64,000 nucleotides of DNA from Yersinia rohdei ATCC 43380 (GCF_000173775.1 NZ_ACCD01000001.1:372001-436000); one strand, 5' to 3'. Shown: positions 1 through 9,952, counted from the first letter of the stretch. Translations and numbers: made by a program. The notes: a model not told the origin generated them from the letters alone.

Positions 1-183
1 TTGCTCTCGATGGTTATCAATAATGTACGCGAGCATTTAGTGCTCTATATCTGCCTATGGTTGATACTCCTTGTGTTAGATGTTTTTTTCATTTTCTATT
101 AGCCCTACTGGTATTCTTTTCGTTTAGGTCGGGCCAGCAGATATCAACCTGCCTGTGGCCCTCTCCCGTGTTACCTTTTGCTA
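1..183. other. Non-coding left edge
   Basis: No gene is supported between the window start and the tqsA stop. A short open frame that runs from here into tqsA on the other strand has no ribosome binding site and is taken as a shadow. The stretch probably holds the end of the tqsA transcript, but I see no clear intrinsic terminator. Confidence 0.4.
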
Positions 184-1242
184 TCAGTCAACCTTATCAG
201 GTTCAATTGTGCTGGGTTTACCGTCACTCAATAACACTGCAAATTTATAGCCCGCAGGGGTTAACTCAAGTGCAATTTTGGCAATAATGGTCAAGGGTAC
301 TGAGAGCAGCATACCGACAGGCCCCAATAACCATCCCCAAAAAATTAATGACAGGAACACCACCAAGGTTGATAGGCCCAATCCTCGGCCCATCATTCTA
401 GGGTCAATAATATTACCGCCAATCAGGTTAATGAGAATATAACCGCCAGTTACGGCAAAGGCATCAGCAAAACCATTAAATAACAAAGCTTGAATAATAG
501 GTGGAATAGCGGCCAATACAGAGCCAATATTGGGGATGTAATTAAGAACAAAAGCCAGTAAGCCCCACAAGAAGGCAAATCTTATCCCCATTGCGGCCAA
601 AAATAGCCAAATAACTATCCCTGTCGCAATACTGATGACGGTTTTAATAACCAGATAATGCGTCACGCCATTCAGAGCACGTTTAAGAATAGCATTGCCT
701 TGCGCAGGATTATCAAACATCAGCTGCATTTTATAAGGCAGGCGTTCTACTTCAAACAGCATAAATACCACAGTCATCAGCAGTAAGAAGGTGCTCGCCA
801 TCGCGCCGGATAACTGACTAAGAATGCGGGTAATAAAGTTCATAGCCGTACTGGGATCGACATGCTTCATAATGTCATCCACAGAGAAATCAATATTAAA
901 GCGCATAGCAAATTCTTGCAGGTCGCGCATTTTTTCCAGCATCATGCCACGATATTGCGGCAGTGAGCGGGCAAACTCATTTAATGATGAACCTAAGCGG
1001 CTAAACAGTAATGCCATCAGTAAAACAATCAAAGTCACCAATAAAACAATAGCTAATGCTCGTGGGATTTTTATTTTCTCTAATAATTTTACTAATGGGT
1101 TCAATATGATAGCGAGAAATATTGCCAATAAAAATGGAACCACAATAGGTGAAGCGGCCTTTATTCCAGCCATAATCACTACCAGCATTGCCAACATTGC
1201 AACTAACCGTAACCCTTGGTTACCTACCACAGGTGTTGTCAT
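184..1242 (-). CDS. tqsA: AI-2E family transporter TqsA
   Basis: Polytopic inner-membrane protein of the AI-2 exporter (PerM-like) family, about 352 aa. In E. coli TqsA influences autoinducer-2 transport and biofilm formation. It closely follows E. coli TqsA as remembered: the N-terminal hydrophobic pair, the [16 protein letters not shown] segment, and the C-terminal [20 protein letters not shown] and [11 protein letters not shown] blocks are all present. The frame is open for 25 more codons upstream, but the ATG at 1242 has an AAGGA about 6 nt upstream and matches the family N-terminus, so that start is chosen. It lies downstream of trhO on the same strand with a 176-bp gap. Confidence 0.9.
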   Translation of the reverse strand: MTTPVVGNQGLRLVAMLAMLVVIMAGIKAASPIVVPFLLAIFLAIILNPLVKLLEKIKIPRALAIVLLVTLIVLLMALLFSRLGSSLNEFARSLPQYRGMMLEKMRDLQEFAMRFNIDFSVDDIMKHVDPSTAMNFITRILSQLSGAMASTFLLLMTVVFMLFEVERLPYKMQLMFDNPAQGNAILKRALNGVTHYLVIKTVISIATGIVIWLFLAAMGIRFAFLWGLLAFVLNYIPNIGSVLAAIPPIIQALLFNGFADAFAVTGGYILINLIGGNIIDPRMMGRGLGLSTLVVFLSLIFWGWLLGPVGMLLSVPLTIIAKIALELTPAGYKFAVLLSDGKPSTIEPDKVD

Positions 1243-1418
1243 TATCAATCCTTGTATGGAAACCGCCACAGCTAAACATGGCAAAAAAAAGACGCTACCG
1301 GATAAAATAACCGACAACGTCTTATTTTAATAGCTCAGTCAGCAGCTTAAGTGATGTATCCCCGATCAATCAAACGTTGCAGAACTGTTCGCTGCAATAG
1401 CGATAACTTTGGGGATGA

Positions 1419-2486
1419 TTATTTCTTATCTTCACTGTTTTCTGGCATTGGAATATGCATAGTTGTTTGCAATAACCCTTTTGATTTATTAAAAATCTTA
1501 ATGCCGTTTTCACGTCCTGCCCGACGAGAGCGCTGTTCTTCTTGCGGCAACTGCAATTCTTCCTGACAAATCTGACTACAACAACCTTCAAATTTTGCCG
1601 CACAAGCTGGGCACTGAATAAACAGCAAGTGGCAACCATCATTTTTGCAATTGGTATGCGTATCACTTGGAGTACCACACTGATGGCAATGTGCAATAAC
1701 ATCCTCGGAAATCCGCTCGCCCATTCGCTCATCAAAAACAAAGTTCTTGCCGATAAATTTCAGTGGCAAACCTTGTTCTTTCGCTTTGCGGGCATATTCG
1801 ATAATTCCGCCTTCGACGTGATAAACGTTTTTAAACCCTTTATGCAACATATAGGCGCTGGCTTTTTCGCAGCGGATCCCGCCGGTGCAATACATAACAA
1901 TATTTTTCTCTTTGTCATGTTGCAGCATATCAACCGCCATCGGCAGCTGTTCACGGAAAGTATCCGAAGGGACTTCTATCGCGTTTTCGAAATGGCCCAC
2001 TTCATATTCATAATGATTTCGCATATCCACAAATAAGGTATCAGGGTCATCAATCATTTCATTGACCTGATCGGCCTTCAGATAGTGCCCGACATTACTG
2101 GGATCAAAGCTGTCGTCATCAATGCCGTCGGCCACAATACGTTCGCGAACTTTCAGGCGCAGCACCCAAAATGACTTACCGTCATCTTCATGAGCCACAT
2201 TCAGCCGCACCTGATTTAGCGCAGGATGTGCCGCAAAGAGTGCAGTTTTGAACTCATCATAACGATTCGACGGGACGCTAATTTGCGCATTAATCCCCTC
2301 TTTCGCCACATAAACCCGACCAAAAACACCGAGTTTAACAAATTGGCTATAGAGGCTATCGCGGAAGGCTTTCGCATCTTCCAGCATGAAGTATTTATAA
2401 AAAGAAACTGTGGTGCGCGGTTCGGTTTCAGCCAACATGCGCGCTTTAAGTTCCTCATTAGAAATCCGGTTATGTAACACTGGCAT
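1419..2486 (-). CDS. trhO: tRNA uridine(34) hydroxylase TrhO (rhodanese domain)
   Basis: TrhO (YceA, UPF0176) takes part in oxygen-dependent 5-hydroxylation of uridine-34 in tRNA. The protein has 355 aa, near the E. coli length (350). An N-terminal acylphosphatase-like part is followed by a rhodanese domain at about 130-225, whose active-site loop CTGGIRC spans residues 200-206 (Cys200 and Cys206). A cysteine-rich tail at about 267-308 has several CxxC pairs and probably binds zinc. In E. coli trhO sits beside lpxL; here the tetrathionate cluster lies between trhO and the lpxP gene. Confidence 0.93.
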   Translation of the reverse strand: MPVLHNRISNEELKARMLAETEPRTTVSFYKYFMLEDAKAFRDSLYSQFVKLGVFGRVYVAKEGINAQISVPSNRYDEFKTALFAAHPALNQVRLNVAHEDDGKSFWVLRLKVRERIVADGIDDDSFDPSNVGHYLKADQVNEMIDDPDTLFVDMRNHYEYEVGHFENAIEVPSDTFREQLPMAVDMLQHDKEKNIVMYCTGGIRCEKASAYMLHKGFKNVYHVEGGIIEYARKAKEQGLPLKFIGKNFVFDERMGERISEDVIAHCHQCGTPSDTHTNCKNDGCHLLFIQCPACAAKFEGCCSQICQEELQLPQEEQRSRRAGRENGIKIFNKSKGLLQTTMHIPMPENSEDKK

Positions 2487-2799
2487 GGTGTACGTTCCTG
2501 TCTTTCAGTGAGGTTACTGATTAATATTTAATTACTGCTCAATGGGTTACGTATGTTAACCAGAGTAAATCATCGCGCAATAGAACTGAGGTTTGGGCAC
2601 GTATTTCCTCGTGCGGCGCATATTATACCTGAAACAGCGCTACGGCACATCGTCACCCTGGAGTAAAAATAATTCGGCCAGTCGCTATGACGGGCTGTTG
2701 CCGACTTAATTATCATTGTTGGGAATGGGACTGGTGGGCATGATTGCTAACAGTGTTGCGCCGTTCATTGGCCGGCGGTTTTGCCCCTACCGGTCACCC
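2487..2799. other. Intergenic region upstream of trhO
   Basis: About 310 bp separate the trhO start from the small minus-strand gene. It should hold the trhO promoter. A small inverted repeat (GCACG...CGTGC, about 2597-2614) and AT-rich sequence are visible. A plus-strand frame starting near 2724 has no family resemblance and was not called. Confidence 0.35.
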
Positions 2800-2964
2800 C
2801 TATTTGCAGCGGCGGGCATAATCAGTAAAACCAGAAGCAATAATACCGGCCACAAGGCTAATCGCGGCGCTAATCAATAACGATTTACTCTGCCATTCGG
2901 CACCCCAATAGCCTAACAGACCGCCCGCAAGCAGTAGTGCGGCACTGAGTTTCGCAATTGACAT
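2800..2964 (-). CDS. Small hydrophobic membrane protein, 54 aa
   Basis: Short open frame, ATG at 2964 and TAG at 2800, preceded by a purine-rich GAGAGGG about 5 nt upstream. The product begins MSIAKLSAALLLAGGLLGYW, has two hydrophobic segments (about 5-20 and 29-45) separated by a polar WGAEWQSKS turn, and ends in a basic DYARRCK tail. This suggests a two-pass inner-membrane hairpin with both ends on the cytoplasmic side. I do not recognise the family. The reading frame, start and SD support a real gene; nothing shows its function. Confidence 0.6.
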   Translation of the reverse strand: MSIAKLSAALLLAGGLLGYWGAEWQSKSLLISAAISLVAGIIASGFTDYARRCK

Positions 2965-3115
2965 GGTTTTCCCTCTCGCAAATAGTCATACACCGAAAGT
3001 ATATCAGACTGCTGATAACCTTGATTAGCGGGGAAGTGTGCAAAAGCGCTACAGCTACAGCCGCCCCGACTGACCCGGAATTAAAAATATCGGTTCGTCT
3101 TTGCCTTTATATTAA

Positions 3116-3166
3116 CGCATAAACAATAAATCCCTCTCCAGTGGCGAGGGATTTATTGTTTATGCG
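3116..3166 (-). terminator. Terminator hairpin downstream of ttrA
   Basis: A perfect 21-bp inverted repeat (3116-3136 with 3146-3166) with a 9-nt loop starts 19 bp beyond the ttrA stop. The loop-proximal core is CCCTC/GAGGG. The outer arm is AT-rich (ATTTATTGTTTAT after GAGGG), so a transcript from either side could stop here. Most likely it ends the ttrBCA message. Confidence 0.75.
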
Positions 3167-3184
3167 GTTAGCCCACCGTGCACA

Positions 3185-6100
3185 TTAGCCGATAAGCTGC
3201 AATTTTGCCGGTAACCCTTGGCGCACCGCCGCACCACTCACCCAATCCAACCAGGTATTGGGCACTTCGCGCGTTGGGTCAGTAAATCCTAAATCATTCA
3301 GGTTGGTTCCCTGACCAATGCGCGGGTCTGCCGCCATCATAACGCCATCGAGTGAATGAGTTCTGGCCCCCATTTCACGATGCCCATAGCCATGCTCAAT
3401 AGCAACAACTCCCGGCATCACGCCATCTAATAGGCTAACCTGCACTTCCATTTTTCCTCCCGGCGTCATCAACTGCACAATATCACCGTGCTGTATTCCA
3501 TATCGACGCGCATCTGCCGGATTGATGGCGACCAAATTGGTGGCTTTAACCGCCCGCAGGCGCTCAATCATTGCCGTCGAGCTGCTCATCAGATGGGATT
3601 TAAATGACATTAAACGCAATGGCCAGTCAGCCAACGGATAATGCGCTAACACATCTGAACCGTCAGCCAGACGAGGGGGATACCACGTCGGGCAGCCACT
3701 ATAGCGCTCACCGGTAATGGCATGGCGATGTTTTGCCACATTTTCATTCCAGATTTGTAGTGGTTTTTTCCACTGCGGCCCTGTGGCATCGCCATTCCAA
3801 CTTTTCTCATAAGGCGCAAAACGCCCGCCGCGAGCCAGTAAATACGCCACGCGGCGCTGCTCATCTTGCTGCAAACTCTGTTGTAGCGCTGGCCATAAAC
3901 GATCAACACCGGTTAAGCGCAGTTCATCATCCGCCGCCGGTGGCAAGGGTTTCTCGCCGCCATAGGCAATATTGGCGGCCGCGCGTAAGTAATAATCTTC
4001 TGCTTTCTCCAATGGCCAGCTATTGCCCTCACTATCCTGCATAGCATTAGCACCAAATCCCGGTAATTGCAGTGCTTTGGCAACTGCAATCAAAAAGCTT
4101 TCCATCGCGACAGGTTCACCCTGGGCCGTGCGAGCGGTGCGCGACTCCACGATAGGCCAGCGGGCGGTGCTGGCTTTCACCAAGACCCCAGCCCAAGGCG
4201 CACTAAATCCCCAGCTTTCAAAATTGTGGGTATCAGGGACGATATAATCTGCCAGCGCGGTAGTTTCATTCATAAAAGCATCAATGGCGATAAACAGCGG
4301 TAACTGGCGCGGGTCTTGCAGTTTTTCCTCAATGACATTGCGCAACCCCGCCACACCATACAGCGGATTGGTCATGTGGCTTATCCAGGCTTTCAGTGGA
4401 TAAGGATAACCCGCCAGTGCTGGCGCTAACTGTTCAGTTATTTGCCCGCCAACAAAGGGATACCACGGCCCACGGGCGGGATAAGCCGGCTGCCCTTGTT
4501 GGATTTTCTGCTGGTATTCTTCAGATTTCTCATAGGGTTGTTTGCTACGTGACAAAGGTAACCCTTTGGGTTTCACCATGCCCTCGAAGGTTGCCAACTG
4601 GTAGCGCGGCCCATCGGCAAAACCATCAAATTTACCGCCGCCGACAGCAACCCCGCCCTTTAAGTTGAGGTTGCCAATCATGGTATTCAGCATCATCACC
4701 GCCCAAGTGGTATAAAAACCATTCCCGCCCATCATGCCGCCATGAGAAATCACGGCGGCCTGGCGTTGATAAGCGGTGAACTCGCGCGCCAACCCAATAA
4801 TTGTGGCCTCCGGCACGCCACATTGCTGGCTGTATTCTGCCAATGAAAAACGCCCGGCGGCCTGTTGTAAGCACGTCATGCCGGATTGCACTTGAACGAT
4901 TTGCCCGTCATGTAAAGTGACCTGCCGCGTAACAAACAGCTCCGCCTGTAGCACTTGTGCCGCGGGCTGCAAGCTCCCCTCGGCCACTTGCACTAATACC
5001 GGGCTTTCTTCCTCTGCCGCCAGCGGCTCGCCATTCAGGTGGTTGGCGCGCAGGAACTGCCCTGCCAGTGGGTGAGTTTCGCTGGTAATCACCAAATGGC
5101 TGGCGTTAGTCCAACTGCGCTCACCGGCGGCTTGCATTGCCAGTTCACCGGGAATAGCCAGATAACTGTGATTAAAACGATTTTGTTCAATAATCCAGTG
5201 CAGCATCCCCATCGCCAGTGCCGCATCTGTGCCGGGGAGCACCGGTACCCAGCGGTTATGCTGATTGGCCAAAGTGGTGGTCAGCGGCAAGGCGGGGGCC
5301 ACCACCACATAATTAAAATCATCGCGCTGGCGAGCATTAGCTAACTGACGCCCCTGGCGTTTGAATGGATTACCGGACTGTGCCGGTGACGTGCCAAGAA
5401 ACAGCGCAAAACGAACATGATCCCAATCCGGTTTCACATGGGCATTTTTATCTAAATCTCCCATCAGCGCCCCAGAACCGGCCCGGTAAGCTAGCCCGCA
5501 ATAGGCCCCGTGGCTGCCCAGATTTTTAGTCCCAAATGCTTTGTTAGCAAAACGCTGGATAAACGCATCGCGCCCATCATCACCGGCGTTGGTCACCAGC
5601 AACTGATTGGCTTTCGGGCCCAGAGAAGGCTGTTGGGCATCAATCGGCGTGACTAAATCGCGAATGGCCCGCAACCCCTCAACCGGCCCTTCGCCGAACA
5701 AATCCCCGCCGTCGGTGACCTCGGCAACTAATTGCTCAAAACTGATCCGCTGCCATTGACCACTGCCCCTTGGCCCCACCCGCTTCATCGGCTCGGTGAT
5801 ACGATAGGGGCTATCAACCCCTTCCAATAAGGTTGCACCTCGAGCGCAAGCAGTTGATCGCCCTGCCATTCCCTGTTCGCCTCCCAGCCGTTGCAGTGCT
5901 TCACTGAGCGGCAACTGATAAGGAAAATGGTGGTCATGAGATAATGGATGGTAAGGATTACCGGCGATCCGCAGGATTTTATTCTGTTGAGTATCAACCC
6001 GTACCCGCAAGCCGCACAGTGTCCAGCACCCAAAACACTGGGTCATGGAAACCGCCTGCTGCGCATTGGCCTGCCACTGTTGCCCAACACGCCCTTCCGG

Positions 6101-6268
6101 CGCCAAAGCATTGGCGCTAATAGGGTCGAGGGTGAGTTTTCCGGCACTGCCATCCACCAGCCCATCCAGTGTTTTGCGTGCCACGGCAGCATAACTGGCC
6201 CCGAACGCCACCACGCCCCCCAAGGCCAAACTGCCTTTTAACCATTGACGACGTGTAGACTTAGCCAT
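3185..6268 (-). CDS. ttrA: Tetrathionate reductase catalytic subunit TtrA
   Basis: Large molybdopterin (bis-MGD) subunit, about 1027 aa, that reduces tetrathionate to thiosulfate at the outer face of the inner membrane. The N-terminus MAKSTRRQWLKGSLALGGVV is a twin-arginine signal. The [4Fe-4S] ligands are visible in CFGCWTLC (near residue 75) plus a downstream CARGATLLEG. MopB and molydopterin dinucleotide-binding domains follow, the latter near the C-terminus (LVAINPADARRYGIQHGD). The ATG at 6268 is preferred over a TTG six codons upstream because AAGGGG precedes it. The start overlaps the ttrC stop, showing translational coupling in ttrBCA. Confidence 0.95.
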   Translation of the reverse strand: MAKSTRRQWLKGSLALGGVVAFGASYAAVARKTLDGLVDGSAGKLTLDPISANALAPEGRVGQQWQANAQQAVSMTQCFGCWTLCGLRVRVDTQQNKILRIAGNPYHPLSHDHHFPYQLPLSEALQRLGGEQGMAGRSTACARGATLLEGVDSPYRITEPMKRVGPRGSGQWQRISFEQLVAEVTDGGDLFGEGPVEGLRAIRDLVTPIDAQQPSLGPKANQLLVTNAGDDGRDAFIQRFANKAFGTKNLGSHGAYCGLAYRAGSGALMGDLDKNAHVKPDWDHVRFALFLGTSPAQSGNPFKRQGRQLANARQRDDFNYVVVAPALPLTTTLANQHNRWVPVLPGTDAALAMGMLHWIIEQNRFNHSYLAIPGELAMQAAGERSWTNASHLVITSETHPLAGQFLRANHLNGEPLAAEEESPVLVQVAEGSLQPAAQVLQAELFVTRQVTLHDGQIVQVQSGMTCLQQAAGRFSLAEYSQQCGVPEATIIGLAREFTAYQRQAAVISHGGMMGGNGFYTTWAVMMLNTMIGNLNLKGGVAVGGGKFDGFADGPRYQLATFEGMVKPKGLPLSRSKQPYEKSEEYQQKIQQGQPAYPARGPWYPFVGGQITEQLAPALAGYPYPLKAWISHMTNPLYGVAGLRNVIEEKLQDPRQLPLFIAIDAFMNETTALADYIVPDTHNFESWGFSAPWAGVLVKASTARWPIVESRTARTAQGEPVAMESFLIAVAKALQLPGFGANAMQDSEGNSWPLEKAEDYYLRAAANIAYGGEKPLPPAADDELRLTGVDRLWPALQQSLQQDEQRRVAYLLARGGRFAPYEKSWNGDATGPQWKKPLQIWNENVAKHRHAITGERYSGCPTWYPPRLADGSDVLAHYPLADWPLRLMSFKSHLMSSSTAMIERLRAVKATNLVAINPADARRYGIQHGDIVQLMTPGGKMEVQVSLLDGVMPGVVAIEHGYGHREMGARTHSLDGVMMAADPRIGQGTNLNDLGFTDPTREVPNTWLDWVSGAAVRQGLPAKLQLIG

Positions 6269-7310
6269 GATGCATTTCCCCTTCAACTCTGTTTGCCATT
6301 AATGCTTTTTGTTCCAGCCACCGGACACCTTCACGCATCACAATGATGGTGGTGACCCATAATCCGAAAGTGCCAATAATTGCCAGCAATCCCTCGCTGC
6401 CCAGCGGCAATGAGTAAGGGTTGGCTAACACGTTGTATTTCGGCAAGGTTTGCGTTTGCATCAATAATAACCAGCGCACTGACCAACACAGCGACAGGGC
6501 GACCAACACCTGCAACACAGCCACCGGGGTGGGGATTATTTTGTGCCAATTAAACAGCGCCAGCCCAAGTAAAATCAGCCACAGCGCTGCGGGAACAAGC
6601 CCCACTTCCGGCGACTGGGAGACCCACTGACGTAAAGCTTGCGCGGAGGAATTATCACCGCTGGCCCAGAGCAAAGTGACCACCGCCAGCGCCACTAACA
6701 GGATACATTGCCCACCGGCCAATGAGTGCTGATACTGCGGCTCACGCCATAACCACATCGCCAGCAGGGCGGGAATGGCCTGACAAGCTGTTAAGAAGAT
6801 AAATAAGGGCAGCCACCAGCTGAACCACAGCGGCTGGGCGCGCAAGATTGATACCTCGCGGCCGGTATAAAGCACAATGCTGATAGCAGCAAGTGCACAT
6901 AACAGTGCGCAAGCCGCAAGCAATCGTGGCAAGGGTTTGGCGGTCAAGCGGCTGTAAATCAGCACCACAAAGTAGCCCACAACCAGGGCACTAAACAGTG
7001 GCAAGAACAGTGACCCCCACGACATCCACGACCACGGCGTAAAATGGGCATAAAAATGCCAGACACGGGCCGGTTGGTGCAGGTCGGCATTGAGCGCCAG
7101 TGGAGCAACCACCACCGCCGTCACCGCCAGCATCAGCGCGGCAAATTCCAGTTGGCTTTGTCGGGCGGATAATGGCCCTCGGGGTGAAAATATCCGCAGG
7201 CCACCAGCAAACAGCACCGCGCCACAAGCTAACCCTATAAAAAAGAAATACTGCACTGCCCAAGGTAGCCAGGCGAGCGCCTGTGGACGGGCTATAATTT
7301 CGCGGATCAT
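6261..7310 (-). CDS. ttrC: Tetrathionate reductase membrane subunit TtrC
   Basis: Integral membrane quinol oxidase subunit of the NrfD/PsrC type, about 349 aa, that anchors TtrAB and passes electrons from menaquinol. About nine hydrophobic segments span the whole length. The start at 7310 (MIREIIARPQALAWLPWAVQ) has a GGAGGT 6 nt upstream, better than the in-frame codon six residues earlier. The end of the gene overlaps the ttrA start by 8 bp and its start abuts the ttrB stop, as expected of a ttrBCA operon. Confidence 0.92.
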   Translation of the reverse strand: MIREIIARPQALAWLPWAVQYFFFIGLACGAVLFAGGLRIFSPRGPLSARQSQLEFAALMLAVTAVVVAPLALNADLHQPARVWHFYAHFTPWSWMSWGSLFLPLFSALVVGYFVVLIYSRLTAKPLPRLLAACALLCALAAISIVLYTGREVSILRAQPLWFSWWLPLFIFLTACQAIPALLAMWLWREPQYQHSLAGGQCILLVALAVVTLLWASGDNSSAQALRQWVSQSPEVGLVPAALWLILLGLALFNWHKIIPTPVAVLQVLVALSLCWSVRWLLLMQTQTLPKYNVLANPYSLPLGSEGLLAIIGTFGLWVTTIIVMREGVRWLEQKALMANRVEGEMHHG

Positions 7311-8041
7311 GGATGTACCTCCTGCCAAAGTGCGGGTTGGCCCTGTAGCGGCTGGGTAAACACCTCGTCTAATCCGAGGTAAAATACCTGCGGCTGTGTC
7401 CCTTGTTCTGGTTTCAATACTTTGATGTCACCGGCATGTTCGTGCAGCATTTGGCGTAATATGCTGTTGTCGTCGCGCAGATCACCAATAATTCGCGCCC
7501 CGCCGACACAAGATTCCACACATGCTGGCAATAACCCCGCATCAAGACGATGCACACAAAAAGTACATTTATCCGCAGTTTGGGTGCTGTGGTTGATAAA
7601 ACGGGCCTCATAAGGGCAAGCTTGTACACAATATGCGCACCCGACGCAGCGGGTATTATCAATCACCACAATGCCATCTTGCCTTTGATAAGTGGCTTGC
7701 ACCGGGCACACCGGCACACACGGCGGGTTATCACAGTGATTACACAGGCGCGGTAACAACACGTTCGTTACACTTTCAGCCCCAGACAGTGCAATCTGAT
7801 ATTGATTGACAGTGGTGCGGAACTGGCCCTGCGGCAGTTGGTTTTCAATGGCGCAACTGACCGTACAGGCCTGGCAGCCAATGCAGCGGCGCAAATCAAT
7901 CAACATGGCATAACGCCGTGTGATATCACCTTGTTTTCGCACCGGCTCCATTTGCCAACCCGCGTCTGCCAATGGCACCAGCGCGGCACCGGCAGTTAAC
8001 ACCCCCAGCCGCTGTAGAAATGCTCTTTTCCCTTGATCCAT
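7307..8041 (-). CDS. ttrB: Tetrathionate reductase iron-sulfur subunit TtrB
   Basis: Electron-transfer subunit of about 244 aa with four ferredoxin-like [4Fe-4S] cysteine groups: CIGCQACTVSC, CNHCDNPPCVPVC, CVGCAYCVQAC and CTFC...CVESC. The signal peptide reads MDQGKRAFLQRLGVLTAGAA, a twin-arginine signal with Lys-Arg in place of Arg-Arg, a variant known from Salmonella TtrB. The frame opens four codons earlier (8053), but the purine-rich GAGAAG upstream of 8041 favours the later ATG. First gene of ttrBCA, divergent from ttrS. Confidence 0.94.
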   Translation of the reverse strand: MDQGKRAFLQRLGVLTAGAALVPLADAGWQMEPVRKQGDITRRYAMLIDLRRCIGCQACTVSCAIENQLPQGQFRTTVNQYQIALSGAESVTNVLLPRLCNHCDNPPCVPVCPVQATYQRQDGIVVIDNTRCVGCAYCVQACPYEARFINHSTQTADKCTFCVHRLDAGLLPACVESCVGGARIIGDLRDDNSILRQMLHEHAGDIKVLKPEQGTQPQVFYLGLDEVFTQPLQGQPALWQEVHP

Positions 8042-8112
8042 TGTTCTTCTCATATTTTTAATAAGAATCTTTTGGTGAAGAGAGTGTAGAAATTACAAAA
8101 CATAAGCCCTAT

Positions 8113-8126
8113 TGTGGTTTTCCACA
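8113..8126. promoter_or_regulatory. Inverted repeat in ttrB-ttrS intergenic region (possible TtrR site)
   Basis: Perfect 5-bp inverted repeat TGTGG-TTTT-CCACA between the divergent ttrB and ttrS starts. Its symmetry suits a LuxR-type response regulator dimer such as TtrR. This is inference; I know of no defined TtrR consensus to match. Confidence 0.35.
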
Positions 8127-8140
8127 TTCCCTTTAAGGAC

Positions 8141-8154
8141 TTGATCCAGGACAA
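8141..8154 (+). promoter_or_regulatory. FNR-like box in ttr intergenic region
   Basis: TTGATCCAGGACAA has a perfect left half-site TTGAT and a right half (GACAA) matching three of five positions of the consensus TTGAT-N4-ATCAA. In Salmonella ttrBCA expression needs FNR, so a site between ttrB and ttrS is expected. The match is only partial. Confidence 0.35.
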
Positions 8155-8191
8155 TTAAGCACCGCGATCGGGATCATAAAAAGGAACTTGC

Positions 8192-9931
8192 ATGCACTTC
8201 AGAATACTGGCGCTCATGTTGTGGTTGGCTGTTTCTGCCGCCCATGCCCGTGACTGGACGATTGGCATATTGGCCTTACGCGGTGATGCTCAGGTGCAAA
8301 CACATTGGCAGCCATTGGTTGATAGCCTCAACCAGCACTTACCGGGGCAGCATTTTCAGTTATTGCCACTGGATTTATCGGCAATGAAAAACGCCGTAGC
8401 CCAGAACCGCATTGATTTTTTGCTCACTAATCCGGCGCAATATGTGCAAATTGATAATAACTACCCCCTGCGCTGGCTGGTGTCTTTGCGCTCGAGCCAT
8501 GAACCCAATGGCACCAGCCGCAATGTGATTGGCAGTGTGATTCTGGTGCGGGCGGACAGTGATATCCATTCACCGCAGGGGCTTATCGGCAAACGCGTCG
8601 GCGCAGTATCCCCCGAGGCATTTGGCGGTTATTTGTTAGGATACAAAGCATTACAGGATGCCGGGCTACAGCCAGAACAAGATTTTCAGTTGCACTTTTC
8701 CGGTTTTCCCGTGGATGCGTTGATTTACCTGTTACGCGACCGCGCGATTGCGGCGGCTATCGTCCCCACCTGCTTGCTGGAAGATATGCAAGCTGAAGGG
8801 TTGGTTCATGCCGGTGATTTTCGGCCATTACTGGCAAAACAGCCCCCTATTCCGTGCCTTACCAGCACCGAGTTATATCCAAACTGGTCATTTGCGGCGC
8901 TAGCCCATGTTCCTGATGAACTTGCCGATAAGGTGACACGAATGTTACTGACCCCCAGTAACAGCACCGCGCCACAGTGGGGCGCGCCTGCCTCTACCAG
9001 TCAGGTCGAAAATTTATTGCGGTCGGTTAATCAACACCCGCAGCAGCCACATTTTTGGCAGCAAATTATTGACTGGGCACAGCAGAACCGGCTATTGATC
9101 GCGGCTATTGCAGTAGTTTTGCTCTTGCTTGGTGCCAATCATATTTGGGTGGCTTTTTTGGTACGCCGCCGCAGTCGCCAGTTAGAACATTTACACCAGC
9201 AACTGCGCATCAGGGAAAGTGCTCTGGAACAGGCCCAGCGCCTGAGTATTTTGGGTGAAATGGCATCAGGTTTTGCCCATGAGCTTAATCAGCCACTCTC
9301 GGCAATTCAACACTATGCCGACGGCTGTGCCATTCGCCTGCAACGGGAACAAATCGACCACCCTTTATTGCCGATTCTGGGGCAAATCAGCAGTCAGGCC
9401 CAGCGCGGAGCCGCGACCATAGCCAACTTGCGCCTATGGGCCGGAAAAACACCCGCGCAGGATTCGCCCGCTAACCCTTGTACTCCGCCACTGCACGAAC
9501 TGATTACCCATCTGTGGCAATTATTAGACGCAGAACACCAGCAACCCCCTTGCCAATTACACCGGGATATTGACCCACATATCGTGCTGCATTTGCCGCC
9601 GACCTTGCTGGATCAGGTTTTGTGTAATTTGATAACCAACAGCTTGCAGGCCGGTGCTCGCCAATTGTGGTTTAGTGCTCATCAAGCCGCAGACGAGGTG
9701 ATACTGACATTGCAAGATGATGCCGGTGGCTTAACGGCGGAACAACTCAGCCAACCTTTTGCTCCTTTTCGCACCACCAAAAGCGAAGGACTCGGCTTGG
9801 GTTTGGTCATCTGCCAGCGGCTGATAAACAGTCAGGGTGGGAATCTGACTTTACAGAATAAGATTGCGCCCAATGGTACGCCAGGGCTGCAAATCACACT
9901 GTTCTTTCCCCGAGAACCCAAGGGGCACTGA
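8192..9931 (+). CDS. ttrS: Tetrathionate-responsive sensor histidine kinase TtrS
   Basis: Sensor kinase of 579 aa that detects tetrathionate and phosphorylates TtrR. A cleavable signal peptide (residues 1-19, ending AHA) precedes a periplasmic PhnD-like substrate-binding domain (about 20-290). One transmembrane segment (about 305-325) follows, then a dimerisation domain with H-box GEMASGFAHELNQPLSAIQH and a C-terminal ATPase domain with DDAGG and GLGLGLVICQ motifs. AAGGAAC precedes the ATG. Divergent from ttrB; ttrR follows after 21 nt. Confidence 0.94.
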   Translation: MHFRILALMLWLAVSAAHARDWTIGILALRGDAQVQTHWQPLVDSLNQHLPGQHFQLLPLDLSAMKNAVAQNRIDFLLTNPAQYVQIDNNYPLRWLVSLRSSHEPNGTSRNVIGSVILVRADSDIHSPQGLIGKRVGAVSPEAFGGYLLGYKALQDAGLQPEQDFQLHFSGFPVDALIYLLRDRAIAAAIVPTCLLEDMQAEGLVHAGDFRPLLAKQPPIPCLTSTELYPNWSFAALAHVPDELADKVTRMLLTPSNSTAPQWGAPASTSQVENLLRSVNQHPQQPHFWQQIIDWAQQNRLLIAAIAVVLLLLGANHIWVAFLVRRRSRQLEHLHQQLRIRESALEQAQRLSILGEMASGFAHELNQPLSAIQHYADGCAIRLQREQIDHPLLPILGQISSQAQRGAATIANLRLWAGKTPAQDSPANPCTPPLHELITHLWQLLDAEHQQPPCQLHRDIDPHIVLHLPPTLLDQVLCNLITNSLQAGARQLWFSAHQAADEVILTLQDDAGGLTAEQLSQPFAPFRTTKSEGLGLGLVICQRLINSQGGNLTLQNKIAPNGTPGLQITLFFPREPKGH

Positions 9932-9952
9932 TGCCCAGCAAGGAGCTTAGTT

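Noticed and set aside
2724-2880. Plus-strand frame opposite the small membrane protein gene
   Set aside because: No SD or family resemblance; the minus-strand frame has better start signals and a plausible membrane protein.
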